NCBI GenBank assembly: GCA_047602645.1
Contig: JASGGU010000039.1
Location: forward strand, 1 to 33,869
DNA length: 33,869 nucleotides
Direction of reading: 5' to 3'
From: JAEYFP01 sp047602645
Lineage (GTDB): Bacteria > Bacillota > Clostridia > Lachnospirales > Lachnospiraceae
Shown piece after piece: positions 1 to 8,584 of the stretch. A program made the translations under genes and the position numbers. The notes beneath the pieces are model-generated. The model was not told the DNA's origin. It saw only the letters and a list, made by a program, of their open reading frames with translations, and made no database searches. The first letter of the stretch is position 1, and every line of letters starts with the position of its first letter.

Positions 1-35
1 CGGCACATCCGCCGCGCGCGCAGCTGCGCATTTAT

Positions 36-60
36 GCATCTATTGTTTTTCAATAGATGC
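36..60 (-). terminator. Hairpin overlapping the end of rpiB
   Basis: Perfect 10-bp inverted repeat, GCATCTATTG at 36-45 and CAATAGATGC at 51-60, with a five-T loop. It contains the rpiB stop codon. The sequence beyond it on the minus strand is only weakly T-rich, so this may be a weak terminator or an mRNA 3'-end stabiliser. Bases 1-35 are GC-rich with a short palindrome at 18-29 and no recognisable gene. Confidence 0.45.
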
Positions 61-474
61 TATTCTTCGTGAATGCTTCTCCATATTGGAAAAATCCGTC
101 CCAAAGAAAATATCCACAATATCAAGTGCCAGATACGTCCCGACGATTCCTGCGCCCAGTGCGAGCACATTCGCATCGTTATGTTCCCTGGTCAGTCTCG
201 CACTTGTGCAGTCACCGCACAGTGCGGCACGGATTCCCGAAACTTTATTGGCCGTAATCGAAATTCCGATTCCCGTCGTACAGATGACGACGCCTTTTTC
301 GCATTCACCCGCTGCAACCGCCTCGGCAACCGCCCGGCCATATTCCGGATAATCGCATGAGCGCCGGTCAAAACAGCCAAAATCCTGCACTATAAAACCC
401 TTTTCCTCTAAATGAGCCCTGACAATTTCCTTTAAGTCAAAACCTCCATGATCGCTTCCTATTGCAATTTTCAT
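40..474 (-). CDS. rpiB: Ribose-5-phosphate isomerase B
   Basis: RpiB/LacAB-family isomerase that interconverts ribose-5-phosphate and ribulose-5-phosphate in the cytosolic pentose phosphate pathway. The 144-residue length is normal for the family. It opens with the GSDHGG phosphate/substrate-binding motif. The likely catalytic Cys65 lies in ICTTGIGIS, and the HND motif is at 98-100. The ATG at 474 was chosen over an upstream in-frame ATG at 519 because a strong GAGGAGG lies just upstream of 474 and the protein then begins at the conserved MKIAIGSDHGG. It follows the sua5 gene by 31 bases on the same strand, an arrangement common in Clostridia, so the two are probably co-transcribed. Allose- or galactose-6-phosphate isomerases share this fold, but the isolated housekeeping context favours RpiB. 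Confidence 0.93.
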   Translation of the reverse strand: MKIAIGSDHGGFDLKEIVRAHLEEKGFIVQDFGCFDRRSCDYPEYGRAVAEAVAAGECEKGVVICTTGIGISITANKVSGIRAALCGDCTSARLTREHNDANVLALGAGIVGTYLALDIVDIFFGTDFSNMEKHSRRIASIEKQ

Positions 475-505
475 GTCTGCCTCCTCTATGATAGTAATCT
501 CAAAA

Positions 506-1561
506 TTATGAAACTTCAATTATATGGTGGCCTGCCGCCTTCATCAAACGGTTCATAATAGCCTGTCCCATTTGCGGCGTATCGAATTCCTCCGAAAAAA
601 TGCAAGTCACGCCCCTTTCATCAAAATCACGTAAAACCGCATACAGATGTCTTGCGATCGCTTCCTCATCCTCTCTGGCTCCAATATCCTCCACGACGGC
701 GGCAGAATAAAGCGGGTAGGTCTCCTCCGAAGCAATGACTCCGACGATCTCGCCCTGCTCCTGTTTCTGTCCGATTCCCCGCCGGATATACTCCACTACA
801 TTTTCCTGTGCACCTTTGACAATTGTCAGCGCACCTTTTGGCGCGTAATGCTTATATTTCATTCCGGGTGCCTTTGGCGGCGTCTTTAAATCGGACACAC
901 CAAGAATTGCCTTATCATATTCGACCTCTCCAAGCACTTCGGCAAGCATTTCTCTGGAAATAAAGCCCGGACGAAGAATCATCGGTACGACTCCGGTCAT
1001 ATCTACAATCGTCGACTCTAAACCGATGTCCACCGCTCCGCCGTCAATAATCATATCAATCCGCCCATTCAAATCCTCAGCCACATGCTTTGCCATTGTT
1101 GGGCTGGGACGCCCCGATAAATTAGCGCTCGGAGCCGCAATAAATCCACCTGCCGCCCTAATCAGCGCAAGCGCAACCTGATGGCTTGGCATTCGCACAG
1201 CCACGGTATTTAGACCGCCCGTTGTCTCCTGCGGAACAATATCTGTTTTTTGGAAAATCATCGTGAGTGGGCCGGGCCAGAAACGGCCCGCAAGCTTCCT
1301 TGCCGCTTCGGGTATTTGAGAGGCAATTTTTTCAAGCTCGTTCATATCTGCAATATGAACAATTAAAGGATTATCCGACGGCCGTCCCTTCGCTGCATAA
1401 ATTTTGCCGGAAGCCCGGCTGCTTAAAGCATCTCCGCCAAGTCCGTAAACGGTTTCCGTAGGAAATGCAACAAGACCGCCCGCCTTAATGATTTCACCCG
1501 CGCGGGCAATCGCCTGATTTTCGATATGAGATTCGGTTATTTTTATCTGAATGGTGTTCAT
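506..1561 (-). CDS. sua5: Threonylcarbamoyl-AMP synthase (Sua5/YwlC type)
   Basis: Makes threonylcarbamoyl-AMP from threonine, bicarbonate and ATP, the first step of the t6A37 modification of ANN-decoding tRNAs. The 351-residue protein has an N-terminal YrdC domain (about 10-200) followed by a linker and a C-terminal Sua5 domain, so it is the long Sua5 form, not the short TsaC. Visible motifs are TETVYGLGGDA near 36-45, KGRPSDNPL near 58-66 with the nucleotide-binding Lys and Arg, and SANLSGRPSPT. The ATG at 1561 was preferred to an upstream ATG at 1615: homologues begin near here, and the upstream codon lies before the predicted transcription start. The ribosome binding site is modest (GAGGT). 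rpiB follows. Confidence 0.93.
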   Translation of the reverse strand: MNTIQIKITESHIENQAIARAGEIIKAGGLVAFPTETVYGLGGDALSSRASGKIYAAKGRPSDNPLIVHIADMNELEKIASQIPEAARKLAGRFWPGPLTMIFQKTDIVPQETTGGLNTVAVRMPSHQVALALIRAAGGFIAAPSANLSGRPSPTMAKHVAEDLNGRIDMIIDGGAVDIGLESTIVDMTGVVPMILRPGFISREMLAEVLGEVEYDKAILGVSDLKTPPKAPGMKYKHYAPKGALTIVKGAQENVVEYIRRGIGQKQEQGEIVGVIASEETYPLYSAAVVEDIGAREDEEAIARHLYAVLRDFDERGVTCIFSEEFDTPQMGQAIMNRLMKAAGHHIIEVS

Positions 1562-1570
1562 AAGACCTCG

Positions 1571-1603
1571 ATGTGGTATAATGTCTAGGACATTATACCA
1601 TAT
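1571..1603 (-). promoter_or_regulatory. Palindromic promoter/operator of sua5-rpiB
   Basis: The arms TGGTATAATGTC (1574-1585) and GACATTATACCA (1589-1600) form a perfect 12-bp dyad around a 3-base centre. The outer bases extend it to 1571-1603 with one wobble pair. Each arm contains an extended -10 sequence, TGGTATAAT. On the minus strand it lies about 35 bases before the sua5 ATG, with a weak -35 (TTGCAT) 16 bases upstream. A dyad covering the -10 and the start point suggests an operator, or a promoter able to fire both ways. Confidence 0.65.
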
Positions 1604-1676
1604 CTTCCCCACCATGCAAACTGTATTTGTACTGGAAATTTATTTTTTTGTATCTTTTGTGCTATTTTTTATCTCT

Positions 1677-2405
1677 TTATTTCTGTGTGTTTAGGTATTT
1701 CAAAATCCCCATACAGATGTTCCAGGCAACTTTTTCCTGGTATTCCTCCTGAATCAGCAGGGAGGCTTCCTCACTGTTAGACAGGAAACCGCATTCTACA
1801 ATGACAGTGGGACTGGCGGTATTTAAGAGGAGGTAGTATGCGTCGTTTGATTTTGCCTGCCTTTTATTTCCGTCCTTCAGCCCAATGATAAGCTGGTTTT
1901 GCAGACAATCGGCAAGCTCTTTTCCGCCGTCGGAGTTTTCATAGTAAAAGACCTGTGCGCCCTTTACATATTCTTCATGATAGCTGTTCTGGTGAATGCT
2001 GACCGTAAAGACCGGCGCAGTTTCGTTAATCAGCGCACAGCGCCGCTTCATATCCTGCGCTTTGCGATTTGTGCTCCCCTCATCATACAACCCCTCATCG
2101 GTTTCACGCGTCATCACGACCTTGACGTCGTTCTGCATAAGCAGCGTTCTGACACGCCTTGCTATCAGCAGGTTGATATCCTTTTCAAGCGCCTGATTAA
2201 TTCCTACCTTCCCAGGGTCGCTTCCTCCATGGCCCGCGTCAATACACACAACACGCTCCTGTTTCTTTTCCACATTACCACTCATGACGGAAACTGCCGC
2301 CCGCCGCGACAAAAATGCCGCTGCAACCAGCAGGACTGCCGCCATGAGAATCTCAATCTTCCTGTTCCTCATAAACAATACGATTCCGGTCTGTCGTTTA
2401 TACAT
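1677..2405 (-). CDS. cwlD: N-acetylmuramoyl-L-alanine amidase, CwlD-like
   Basis: Zinc amidase (Amidase_3 family) that cleaves the bond between muramic acid and L-alanine in peptidoglycan. In spore formers CwlD makes the muramic-delta-lactam of the cortex. The 242-residue protein has a basic N-terminus, one hydrophobic segment at about 18-33 that is a signal or membrane anchor, and a single catalytic domain. Zinc ligands are His59 (DAGHGG), Glu74 and His138 (SIHQN), and the catalytic Glu is Glu204 in VECGFLSN. There are no wall-binding repeats, which fits CwlD better than a vegetative autolysin. The start could also be the ATG at 2372; neither site has a strong ribosome binding site. The CwlD assignment by family and architecture is likely but not proven. 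Confidence 0.85.
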   Translation of the reverse strand: MYKRQTGIVLFMRNRKIEILMAAVLLVAAAFLSRRAAVSVMSGNVEKKQERVVCIDAGHGGSDPGKVGINQALEKDINLLIARRVRTLLMQNDVKVVMTRETDEGLYDEGSTNRKAQDMKRRCALINETAPVFTVSIHQNSYHEEYVKGAQVFYYENSDGGKELADCLQNQLIIGLKDGNKRQAKSNDAYYLLLNTASPTVIVECGFLSNSEEASLLIQEEYQEKVAWNICMGILKYLNTQK

Positions 2406-2512
2406 CTTATGAAACAGGGATACCCTTTTATAACCATTGTTTCTTATTTCATAGATGCAAAATAATTTACCGTTCAGTCAATAAAAACGAGAGCTGTTTT
2501 TGCGCATATAAC

Positions 2513-2560
2513 AGGCGGTGAAAGTAAGGACCCGATACAGCCGCCTCACTCTCACCGCCT
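2513..2560 (-). terminator. Terminator-like stem after the GH31 gene
   Basis: A 17-bp stem between 2513-2529 and 2544-2560. On the minus strand the two non-identical positions become G-U pairs, while on the plus strand they are A-C mismatches, so it is built for the minus transcript. It lies just downstream of the alpha-xylosidase stop codon. The T-tract beyond it is poor. Confidence 0.6.
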
Positions 2561-2576
2561 ATTTTAAAATAACAAT

Positions 2577-4895
2577 CTACAGGGAAATTACCATTTCTTT
2601 TTCAGACAATGGCAGCTCTTTCCTCTCAAAACCTTCAATATGAATGCAAACCTTCATATTATGAGGTGCCGCAGTCAGGCTCAGGGAAACCGTGTTTCCG
2701 GTTCTTGCGGCCGAAACTTGAAGGACCTTTTCTCCATTCAGATCTACCACCGTGCAGGAGGCATTCTTTTCGTCGCCGAGCTCATAAATATGAAGCACAG
2801 TGCTGTCCGTATAATTATAATCCGGTCTTGTATCCGTTGCCCCTACCGCAAGGATCGTATTTTCACGCACATACAAAGGAAGAGAAAAATAATCATAGGT
2901 ATCCTTGTAAAAACGGCCACCCTCCCTCTTTTCTTCCGAAAGCAGGTGTGTCCACTTACCCTGAGGCAAATAGTAATCCGAAACACCCTTTTCATTGAAG
3001 ATTGGTGAAACGAGCAGGCTCTCTCCCAGCATATACTGCATATCCAGATAGCTTACTGCCGGATCAAGCGGATACTCGAATACCATCGGACGCATTACCG
3101 GCGTACCCTTTTCGTGCGCTTCCGCGGCCTTGCTGAAAATGTAAGGCATCAGTCTGCATTTCAGCTTCGTAAAAAACCTGACAACGTCATTAGATTCTTC
3201 GTCAAACAGCCACGGCACGCGGTAACTCGTCGAACCGTGCAGTCTGCTGTGCGTAGACAGCAGCCCAAACGCCACCCATCTCTTATACAGGTCAGGCGGA
3301 GCCGTCTGCTCAAAGCCGGAAATATCATGACTCCAGAAGGAGAAGCCGGACATCGCAAACGATAGACCGCCTCGCAGCGTCTCCGCCATCGAAGGATAGT
3401 TTGCCGAACAGTCACCGCCCCAATGTACCGGGAACTGCTGGCAGCCTGCCGTTGCACTTCTTGCAAACAGCACCGCTTCCTTCTCGCCTTTTTCCTTCTT
3501 TAATAGGTTAAATACCGCCTGATTATAAAGATAGGTATAATAATTATGCATCGTAACCGGATCGGAGCCGTCATAATAAGTAACGTCCACCGGTATTCTC
3601 TCCCCAAAGTCTGTCTTAAAGCAATCCACACCCGCATCCAGCAATGTTTTCAGCTTATCCGTATACCACTTTGCAGCTGCCGGATTCGTAAAATCAACCA
3701 GCCCCATGCCTGCCTGCCACGTATCAACCTGCTTCACACCCTTGCCGTCTGCACGCATCAGCATATAACCGTTTCGGACACCCTCTTTGAAAAATGCCGT
3801 TCCCTGCGCAATATAGGGATTGATCCACAAATCAATCTTTAATCCCTTTTCCTTATATCTGTCCAGCATTCCCTTCACATCCGGGAACACACGCTCATCC
3901 CATTCGAAATCGCACCAATGGAACTCCTTCATCCAGAAACAATCAAAATGAAATACGCTGAATGGAATATCTCTGTCAAACATCCCCTGAACAAACGAAC
4001 TCGTTGTGGCCTCGTCATAATTAGTTGTAAAAGAGGTCGACAGCCAAAGTCCGAAGGACCATGCAGGCGGAAGCGCCGGCCTTCCGGTCAGATCCGTATA
4101 GGATTCCATAATTTCCTTAGGTGACGGACCATATACGAAGAAATAACGCAGTTCCTCACCCGGCACAGAAAAGCCCACATATTCTACCTTCTCGCTCGCG
4201 ACTTCAAATGAAACGTTGTCCGTATGATCCACAAAGACACCGTAGCCCTTATTCGTCATATAATAAGGAACACATTTATAGGAAATCTGTGAGGAAGTAC
4301 CGCCGTCCTCATTCCAGGTGTCCACAACCTGTCCGTTTTTCACAAAGGAAGTAAACCTCTCACCGAGGCCGTAAACGCACTCACCCGGACGGATCGAAAG
4401 CTCTGTCACCATATAAGGCTTACATGCTTCCTTCATGTAGCCCTCCTGAGGAAGCATTGTGGAAAGCTCTCGGTCATACTGCACATAGGATAAATTTCTG
4501 AAACCGCAGCTCGTAATCACTTCACCGGCCGCCTCAAACTGATAGCTCCATGACTCTCTGTTCACGCGTACAGTAACATCTCCCGCTGTCATGACAGCTT
4601 CCTTTTCCTCGATCACGACCGTCGCATCCTGTGAAATAATATGAAGCGGAAACCTCGCCTCATGGGGCTCATAAGCCTCATAATGGTAGCTTCTCACCTG
4701 AATCATATTCCTTCCCGCCGAAGTAAATTCCAGCGTGATCGTCGGCAGATTCAGCGTATCTCCTCTGCTCTCAATTTTCTTACACGGCGCAACAATACGC
4801 ATACCGTTTGGGATTTCCTCCACAAAATACGCATCCGACGCATAAAAAGCCGTCGCTCGTTCACTTTTTAACCAATAGCCTTCTGAAAATTTCAT
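2577..4895 (-). CDS. yicI: GH31 alpha-xylosidase, YicI type
   Basis: Retaining glycoside hydrolase that releases alpha-linked xylose, for example from isoprimeverose and xyloglucan fragments. There is no signal peptide, so it acts in the cytosol on imported sugars. At 772 residues it equals E. coli YicI in length. It has an N-terminal beta-sandwich, a (beta/alpha)8 barrel and C-terminal beta domains. The nucleophile is Asp429 in KTDFGERIP and the acid/base is Asp495 in HWGGD. The Cys319-Phe320 pair in FHFDCFWM and Lys427 correspond to YicI residues that shape xylose specificity. The neighbouring sugar ABC genes fit a plant-glycan role. A terminator at 5085-5121 separates it from them, so it probably has its own promoter. 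Confidence 0.9.
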   Translation of the reverse strand: MKFSEGYWLKSERATAFYASDAYFVEEIPNGMRIVAPCKKIESRGDTLNLPTITLEFTSAGRNMIQVRSYHYEAYEPHEARFPLHIISQDATVVIEEKEAVMTAGDVTVRVNRESWSYQFEAAGEVITSCGFRNLSYVQYDRELSTMLPQEGYMKEACKPYMVTELSIRPGECVYGLGERFTSFVKNGQVVDTWNEDGGTSSQISYKCVPYYMTNKGYGVFVDHTDNVSFEVASEKVEYVGFSVPGEELRYFFVYGPSPKEIMESYTDLTGRPALPPAWSFGLWLSTSFTTNYDEATTSSFVQGMFDRDIPFSVFHFDCFWMKEFHWCDFEWDERVFPDVKGMLDRYKEKGLKIDLWINPYIAQGTAFFKEGVRNGYMLMRADGKGVKQVDTWQAGMGLVDFTNPAAAKWYTDKLKTLLDAGVDCFKTDFGERIPVDVTYYDGSDPVTMHNYYTYLYNQAVFNLLKKEKGEKEAVLFARSATAGCQQFPVHWGGDCSANYPSMAETLRGGLSFAMSGFSFWSHDISGFEQTAPPDLYKRWVAFGLLSTHSRLHGSTSYRVPWLFDEESNDVVRFFTKLKCRLMPYIFSKAAEAHEKGTPVMRPMVFEYPLDPAVSYLDMQYMLGESLLVSPIFNEKGVSDYYLPQGKWTHLLSEEKREGGRFYKDTYDYFSLPLYVRENTILAVGATDTRPDYNYTDSTVLHIYELGDEKNASCTVVDLNGEKVLQVSAARTGNTVSLSLTAAPHNMKVCIHIEGFERKELPLSEKEMVISL

Positions 4896-4990
4896 GATTC
4901 TTCCCTCTCATTCTTTTTAAAAAGATCAATCCACACTGCCGAATCGTTATAGTGATGCCTTTAAATTGTATTTTAATGATTTTCTATTAT

Positions 4991-5011
4991 TTTATACGAA
5001 TTCAGTATAAA
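4991..5011. promoter_or_regulatory. Dyad upstream of the alpha-xylosidase gene
   Basis: Perfect 7-bp inverted repeat, TTTATAC at 4991-4997 and GTATAAA at 5005-5011, with a 7-base centre. It lies in the AT-rich 190-base region between the binding-protein terminator and the xylosidase start. No convincing -35/-10 pair could be assigned around it. A sugar-responsive operator is the simplest guess. Confidence 0.4.
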
Positions 5012-5084
5012 GTCTCTTCTGTCCTCCGTAAATGTTTTACAGAGTTTTCTTTTGTACTCTAGCGACTTACATATTTTATTACAC

Positions 5085-5121
5085 AAAAAGGCATGGACTG
5101 CCTCAAATTGCAGCCCATGCC
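5085..5121 (-). terminator. Intrinsic terminator of the sugar ABC operon
   Basis: Stem of 12 bp between 5090-5101 and 5110-5121. On the minus strand the single mismatch becomes a G-U pair, and the stem is followed by TTTTTGTGT. It lies just downstream of the binding-protein stop codon and separates that gene from the alpha-xylosidase gene. Confidence 0.85.
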
Positions 5122-5139
5122 ACTGTCAGTATCATTTAT

Positions 5140-6489
5140 TTAGTTGTTACCCTCCAGCTCTACCCACTTTTCCTCAATTTGTGTGCATGCCGTATCCTTA
5201 TCGATCGTTCCCGCAATATAAGACTGCAGCACCTCGCCGAATGCCTGATGGAAGCTGTCTGTCGAATAAACGATAGATAATGTATTTGTGCCCTCCGAGG
5301 ATGCAAGCGCGTTGCCCTGCTTGATTACTTCAAAATCAGGAGCCGTTGCATCGTCGATCGGAGGAATCACACCTGCTACCTCATTAAACCATGCTTTTCC
5401 GTAATCGGAAGTATACCACCAATTTACAAAATCAAGCACATCATTTAATACCGCTGAATCCTTGTAAATGCGGAGAGCCTGATCGGAACCGCCGATTACC
5501 TTGCAGTCTGCGGCATCATTGCTTACCGGATAACCGTCAAAGCCGATCTGGATTTCCGGATCAATTGCAAGCACATCCGCCTCTACCCATGCGCCCTGAC
5601 CGTTCATGATCGCTGCCTGACCGGAGCCAAATGCAGCATCTTCTGCGCTCAAATCTGTCTCAAGCGGCTTTGCATCTCCGTATTTTACGGTCAGATCCAG
5701 ATATCTGAAGAAATCATCGTAGATCTCCGGATAATCCTTGAAATGTGCTTCGCCCGCCACAAATTTACCGACAAGACTTTCTACATCGTCTCCGCCTGCC
5801 GCATCAAGGAATGACTGAAATGTATGCTTGAATACCCACCACTCGGCATAGCCCGTTGTGAACGGCTGATAGCCTTTTGCCTGAATTGTTTGGCAAACAG
5901 TCTCAAGCTCATCGAGTGTCTGCGGAAATTCCGTAATTCCGCACTCTTCAAAAATTGCCTTGTTATAAAGGAGTCCGAAATAGTTGCCCTTAATACTGAG
6001 TCCATGAATCTCCTCACCGGATTTCATAACTGCAGCAACAGAATCACTCATCGCATCAGCAAGCGGCTGTCCGGCCAAATCATAAGAATAATCCAAATAA
6101 GTGCCGATTTCCTTTCCGGAGGTAGAAGAAAAGATGTCCGGACATTCTCCTGCATTCAATTTCGTCTTTAACAATGTCGGATAATCATTCTGAGTTGTTT
6201 CGTAATTAATTGTCACGTTCGGCTTTACTTCCTTGTACGCTGCAATCAGCTCATTGATTGCATCCGCATATTCCGGGCTGGCGATAAACATGTTAATTTC
6301 AACAGGCTCATCCGAGGAAGCCGTCTCTTCTGCGGCTGTATCCTCTGCCGGAGCTGCCTCTTCTTCTGCTTCCGCCTGCGAGCTGCCCTCTGCGTCAGCT
6401 GCCGGTGCAGCGGCACTCGAACCGCAGCCTGCAAGCATTGTGACCGTCATTGCTGCCGAAAGAATTAAACTTATTACTTTCTTTTTCAT
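5140..6489 (-). CDS. Carbohydrate ABC transporter substrate-binding lipoprotein
   Basis: Family-1 (MalE/UgpB-like) extracellular solute-binding protein that delivers sugars to the two permeases encoded just upstream. The 449-residue precursor has a lipoprotein signal: KKK start, hydrophobic core and lipobox LAGC with Cys22 as the lipidated residue. An acidic, Ala/Glu-rich linker to about residue 65 is typical of Gram-positive lipoproteins. The fold then runs to the C-terminus. The ATG at 6489, with AAGGAAGG about 10 bases upstream, is preferred to a TTG at 6510. A 124-base gap with a hairpin separates it from the permease gene. Its last-in-operon position is unusual, because the binding protein is more often first. 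The nearby xylosidase suggests xylose-containing oligosaccharides, but the substrate cannot be read from the sequence. Confidence 0.92.
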   Translation of the reverse strand: MKKKVISLILSAAMTVTMLAGCGSSAAAPAADAEGSSQAEAEEEAAPAEDTAAEETASSDEPVEINMFIASPEYADAINELIAAYKEVKPNVTINYETTQNDYPTLLKTKLNAGECPDIFSSTSGKEIGTYLDYSYDLAGQPLADAMSDSVAAVMKSGEEIHGLSIKGNYFGLLYNKAIFEECGITEFPQTLDELETVCQTIQAKGYQPFTTGYAEWWVFKHTFQSFLDAAGGDDVESLVGKFVAGEAHFKDYPEIYDDFFRYLDLTVKYGDAKPLETDLSAEDAAFGSGQAAIMNGQGAWVEADVLAIDPEIQIGFDGYPVSNDAADCKVIGGSDQALRIYKDSAVLNDVLDFVNWWYTSDYGKAWFNEVAGVIPPIDDATAPDFEVIKQGNALASSEGTNTLSIVYSTDSFHQAFGEVLQSYIAGTIDKDTACTQIEEKWVELEGNN

Positions 6490-6563
6490 AACTATTTTCC
6501 TTCCTTTCAAACATTTGTTTACATCTTTCCTGGTTTTTAGTGTCTTTTCACTATTTTATATTA

Positions 6564-6588
6564 ATCCATACCCGGCCGGAATACGGAT
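6564..6588 (-). other. Intercistronic hairpin before the binding-protein gene
   Basis: A 10-bp stem with three G-U pairs on the minus-strand transcript and a 5-base loop, between the second permease and the binding protein. The following sequence is A/T-rich without a clean T-run. It could be an mRNA processing or stability element that raises binding-protein output relative to the permeases. Confidence 0.4.
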
Positions 6589-6613
6589 AAATATCTGTTT
6601 TGTATTTTAGCGG

Positions 6614-7453
6614 TTATCCCTTTACCGCACCTGCCACAACACCCTCCACAATATATCTTTGCAGCAGGATAAAGAAAATAATCGAAGGAACGACCGCCAG
6701 TACCATTGCAGTCATCGCATAATGCCACTGGGTATTGAACTGTCCGACGAAATTGTAAGCCGCAAGCACAAGCGTCTTTGTCTTAGGCGAGCTGTTTACC
6801 ATTAACAGCGGAAGCAGGAAATCATTCCATATCCACATTACATCAAGCACGATCACCGTTACCGAAACAGATTTCAGCAGCGGGAAGATTACACTTGTAA
6901 AAGTCCGCAGTGTGGAAGCTCCGTCAATTCTCGCGCTTTCATCAATTTCCTTAGGTATTGTTTTCATAAAATTAAAATAAATAAACGTAGCCATCGGAAT
7001 ACCGAAACCCCAGTACTGGATTCCAAGCCCCCATGTAGAGCCGGATAAATGCACAACATTCATCACCTTCAGCAGCGTGATCATGATTGTCTGAAACGGA
7101 ATCAGCATCGGTGTAATGATGATTGTATGAATCAGCTTTGTATACTTATTTTTCCTTCTGTCCAGAATATAGGCGGATATCGAAGAAAACATAACAATCC
7201 CGGCAATTCCGATCGCAGTGATGATGACATTGTTGATAAACAGCCTCCCATATTGCATTTTATCAATGACATATTCATAATTTTCCCATGCAACCCGCGT
7301 AGGCAGCGCGATAACATCTGTCACAACCTCCTTAAACGGCTTCACAGAATTCATGAACATCAGAAATACCGGATAAATGTATACGATTCCCATCAGAAGC
7401 ATCACAATTTCCAGGAGAAGCAGCTGCAGCTTCTTTTTCTTTGCTCTTTTCAT
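6614..7453 (-). CDS. Carbohydrate ABC transporter permease (MsmG/AraQ type)
   Basis: Inner-membrane permease of a CUT1 sugar ABC importer, 279 residues with about six hydrophobic segments. The EAA loop that contacts the ATPase is visible at about 178-198 (DESARIDGAS... FPLLK). The C-terminus ends in VVAGAVKG, typical of this permease type. Its ATG overlaps the TAA of the preceding permease by one base (TAATG), so the two are translationally coupled. No ATP-binding subunit lies in the window; many Firmicutes supply a shared MsmK-type ATPase from elsewhere. Confidence 0.93.
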   Translation of the reverse strand: MKRAKKKKLQLLLLEIVMLLMGIVYIYPVFLMFMNSVKPFKEVVTDVIALPTRVAWENYEYVIDKMQYGRLFINNVIITAIGIAGIVMFSSISAYILDRRKNKYTKLIHTIIITPMLIPFQTIMITLLKVMNVVHLSGSTWGLGIQYWGFGIPMATFIYFNFMKTIPKEIDESARIDGASTLRTFTSVIFPLLKSVSVTVIVLDVMWIWNDFLLPLLMVNSSPKTKTLVLAAYNFVGQFNTQWHYAMTAMVLAVVPSIIFFILLQRYIVEGVVAGAVKG

Positions 7454-8331
7454 TACAGATCAACCTCCTTCCTGCTGAAAAGCTTCAGAACGAGCTGTGT
7501 AAGCACGAGCACAACCAAGAAGAAAATAATGGACTTCGCGGAACCGACCCCATAATTGTTATTTTGAAACGCTTCCCGATAAATTTCCAGCGTCACACTG
7601 TAGGTTGCACTTCCGGGACCACCCTTTGTCAGTGCGAGGATAATATCAAATACCTTCAGCGAATTTGTCAGCGACATAAACAGGCATGTTGTAACGGAAG
7701 GTCCGAGCAGCGGCAGCGTTACCCGAAAAAACCGCTGAACACCATTTGCCCCATCCACGGTTGCCGCTTCCAGCACATCGGTGGGAACGGCCTGCAGGCC
7801 GGCGATATAGAGCACAATGTAAAAGCCGATTGATTGCCATATCCCGACAAAGGCCACGGAATAAAACGCCAGCTTCGGATCTCCCAGCCAGCTTAAATTT
7901 AAGAATTCTGCTCCGGTTAAATCGAATAATTTTGCAAAGCCCTGAGAGAAAATAAATTTCCAGATAAATCCTACGATTGTCATACTCATAATATAAGGTA
8001 CAAAGAACACACCACGCAGCAGATTTGCTGTCTTTATTTTCTTCACAAGTGCCGTTGCAAGCGCCAGTGCCAGAATGTTTGCAATAATAATAAATACAAA
8101 CGAATACTTCATCGTAAAGAAAATGGAATTGATAAAATCCGTATCCCCCGTAAAAATCTGTTTAAAATTTTCAAAACCGATGAATTCCGGCTCCTTGGAA
8201 ATTCCATTCCACTTTGTCAGAGAATAGTAGCCGCTCATGAGAAACGGAATATAAATTGTCAGGCTGACAAGAATTACCGCCGGAATGGTATATAGGATCG
8301 TTTCCAGCGCTTCTTTCTTTTTCATTCCCAT
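7453..8331 (-). CDS. Carbohydrate ABC transporter permease (MsmF/AraP type)
   Basis: First gene of the sugar uptake operon. It is a 292-residue CUT1 permease with about six membrane segments and an EAA loop near residue 190 (EAATVDGANG... VTLPLL). The start at 8331 has a strong GAGGAGG eight bases upstream, which favours it over an in-frame ATG two codons later. It heterodimerises with the following permease. The divergent region to the sensor kinase (8332-8584) must hold its promoter; a TATAAT is present there on the minus strand but the -35 is poor. A 17-bp palindrome in the same region could couple both transcription units. Confidence 0.93.
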   Translation of the reverse strand: MGMKKKEALETILYTIPAVILVSLTIYIPFLMSGYYSLTKWNGISKEPEFIGFENFKQIFTGDTDFINSIFFTMKYSFVFIIIANILALALATALVKKIKTANLLRGVFFVPYIMSMTIVGFIWKFIFSQGFAKLFDLTGAEFLNLSWLGDPKLAFYSVAFVGIWQSIGFYIVLYIAGLQAVPTDVLEAATVDGANGVQRFFRVTLPLLGPSVTTCLFMSLTNSLKVFDIILALTKGGPGSATYSVTLEIYREAFQNNNYGVGSAKSIIFFLVVLVLTQLVLKLFSRKEVDL

Positions 8332-8459
8332 CTTTTTTCCTCCTCTTTGTTTCTTTGCAATGCATTTTCATTCATTTTGTGCACTATGTATATATTTTAT
8401 TATATTTGAATATTTCTTTTGTTAAAATACAATTAACAGAACAAGTTATGGTAAAAAAA

Positions 8460-8476
8460 TGAACAAATTTTGTTCA
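8460..8476. promoter_or_regulatory. 17-bp palindrome between ABC operon and sensor kinase
   Basis: Perfect odd palindrome with arms TGAACAAA (8460-8467) and TTTGTTCA (8469-8476) around one central base. It sits in the divergent intergenic region, about 20 bases upstream of an extended -10 (TGATAAGAT, 8492-8500) that faces the kinase gene. It is a likely operator for the island; the cognate regulator is unknown. Confidence 0.5.
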
Positions 8477-8507
8477 CATCTTTTTTATTTGTGATAAGAT
8501 AAGTATA

Positions 8508-8584
8508 CGAACCCCCCAGTGCCCATACGGCCTAAGAGGGGCAGCTGAAAGATCCGTATTTTGCCGGAAGGGGCCCATACTGCT
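8508..8584 (+). other. Structured leader of the sensor-kinase mRNA (candidate pseudoknot)
   Basis: This GC-rich leader contrasts with its AT-rich surroundings. CAGTGCCC (8517-8524) can pair with GGGC-A-(G)-CTG (8539-8547), and ATACGG in that loop (8525-8530) can pair with CCGTAT (8554-8559), giving an H-type pseudoknot. The C-run at 8512-8517 could alternatively mask the GGAAGGGG ribosome binding site at 8566-8573. It was not recognised as a known riboswitch class. The zero-length first loop makes the full pseudoknot uncertain. Confidence 0.4.
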
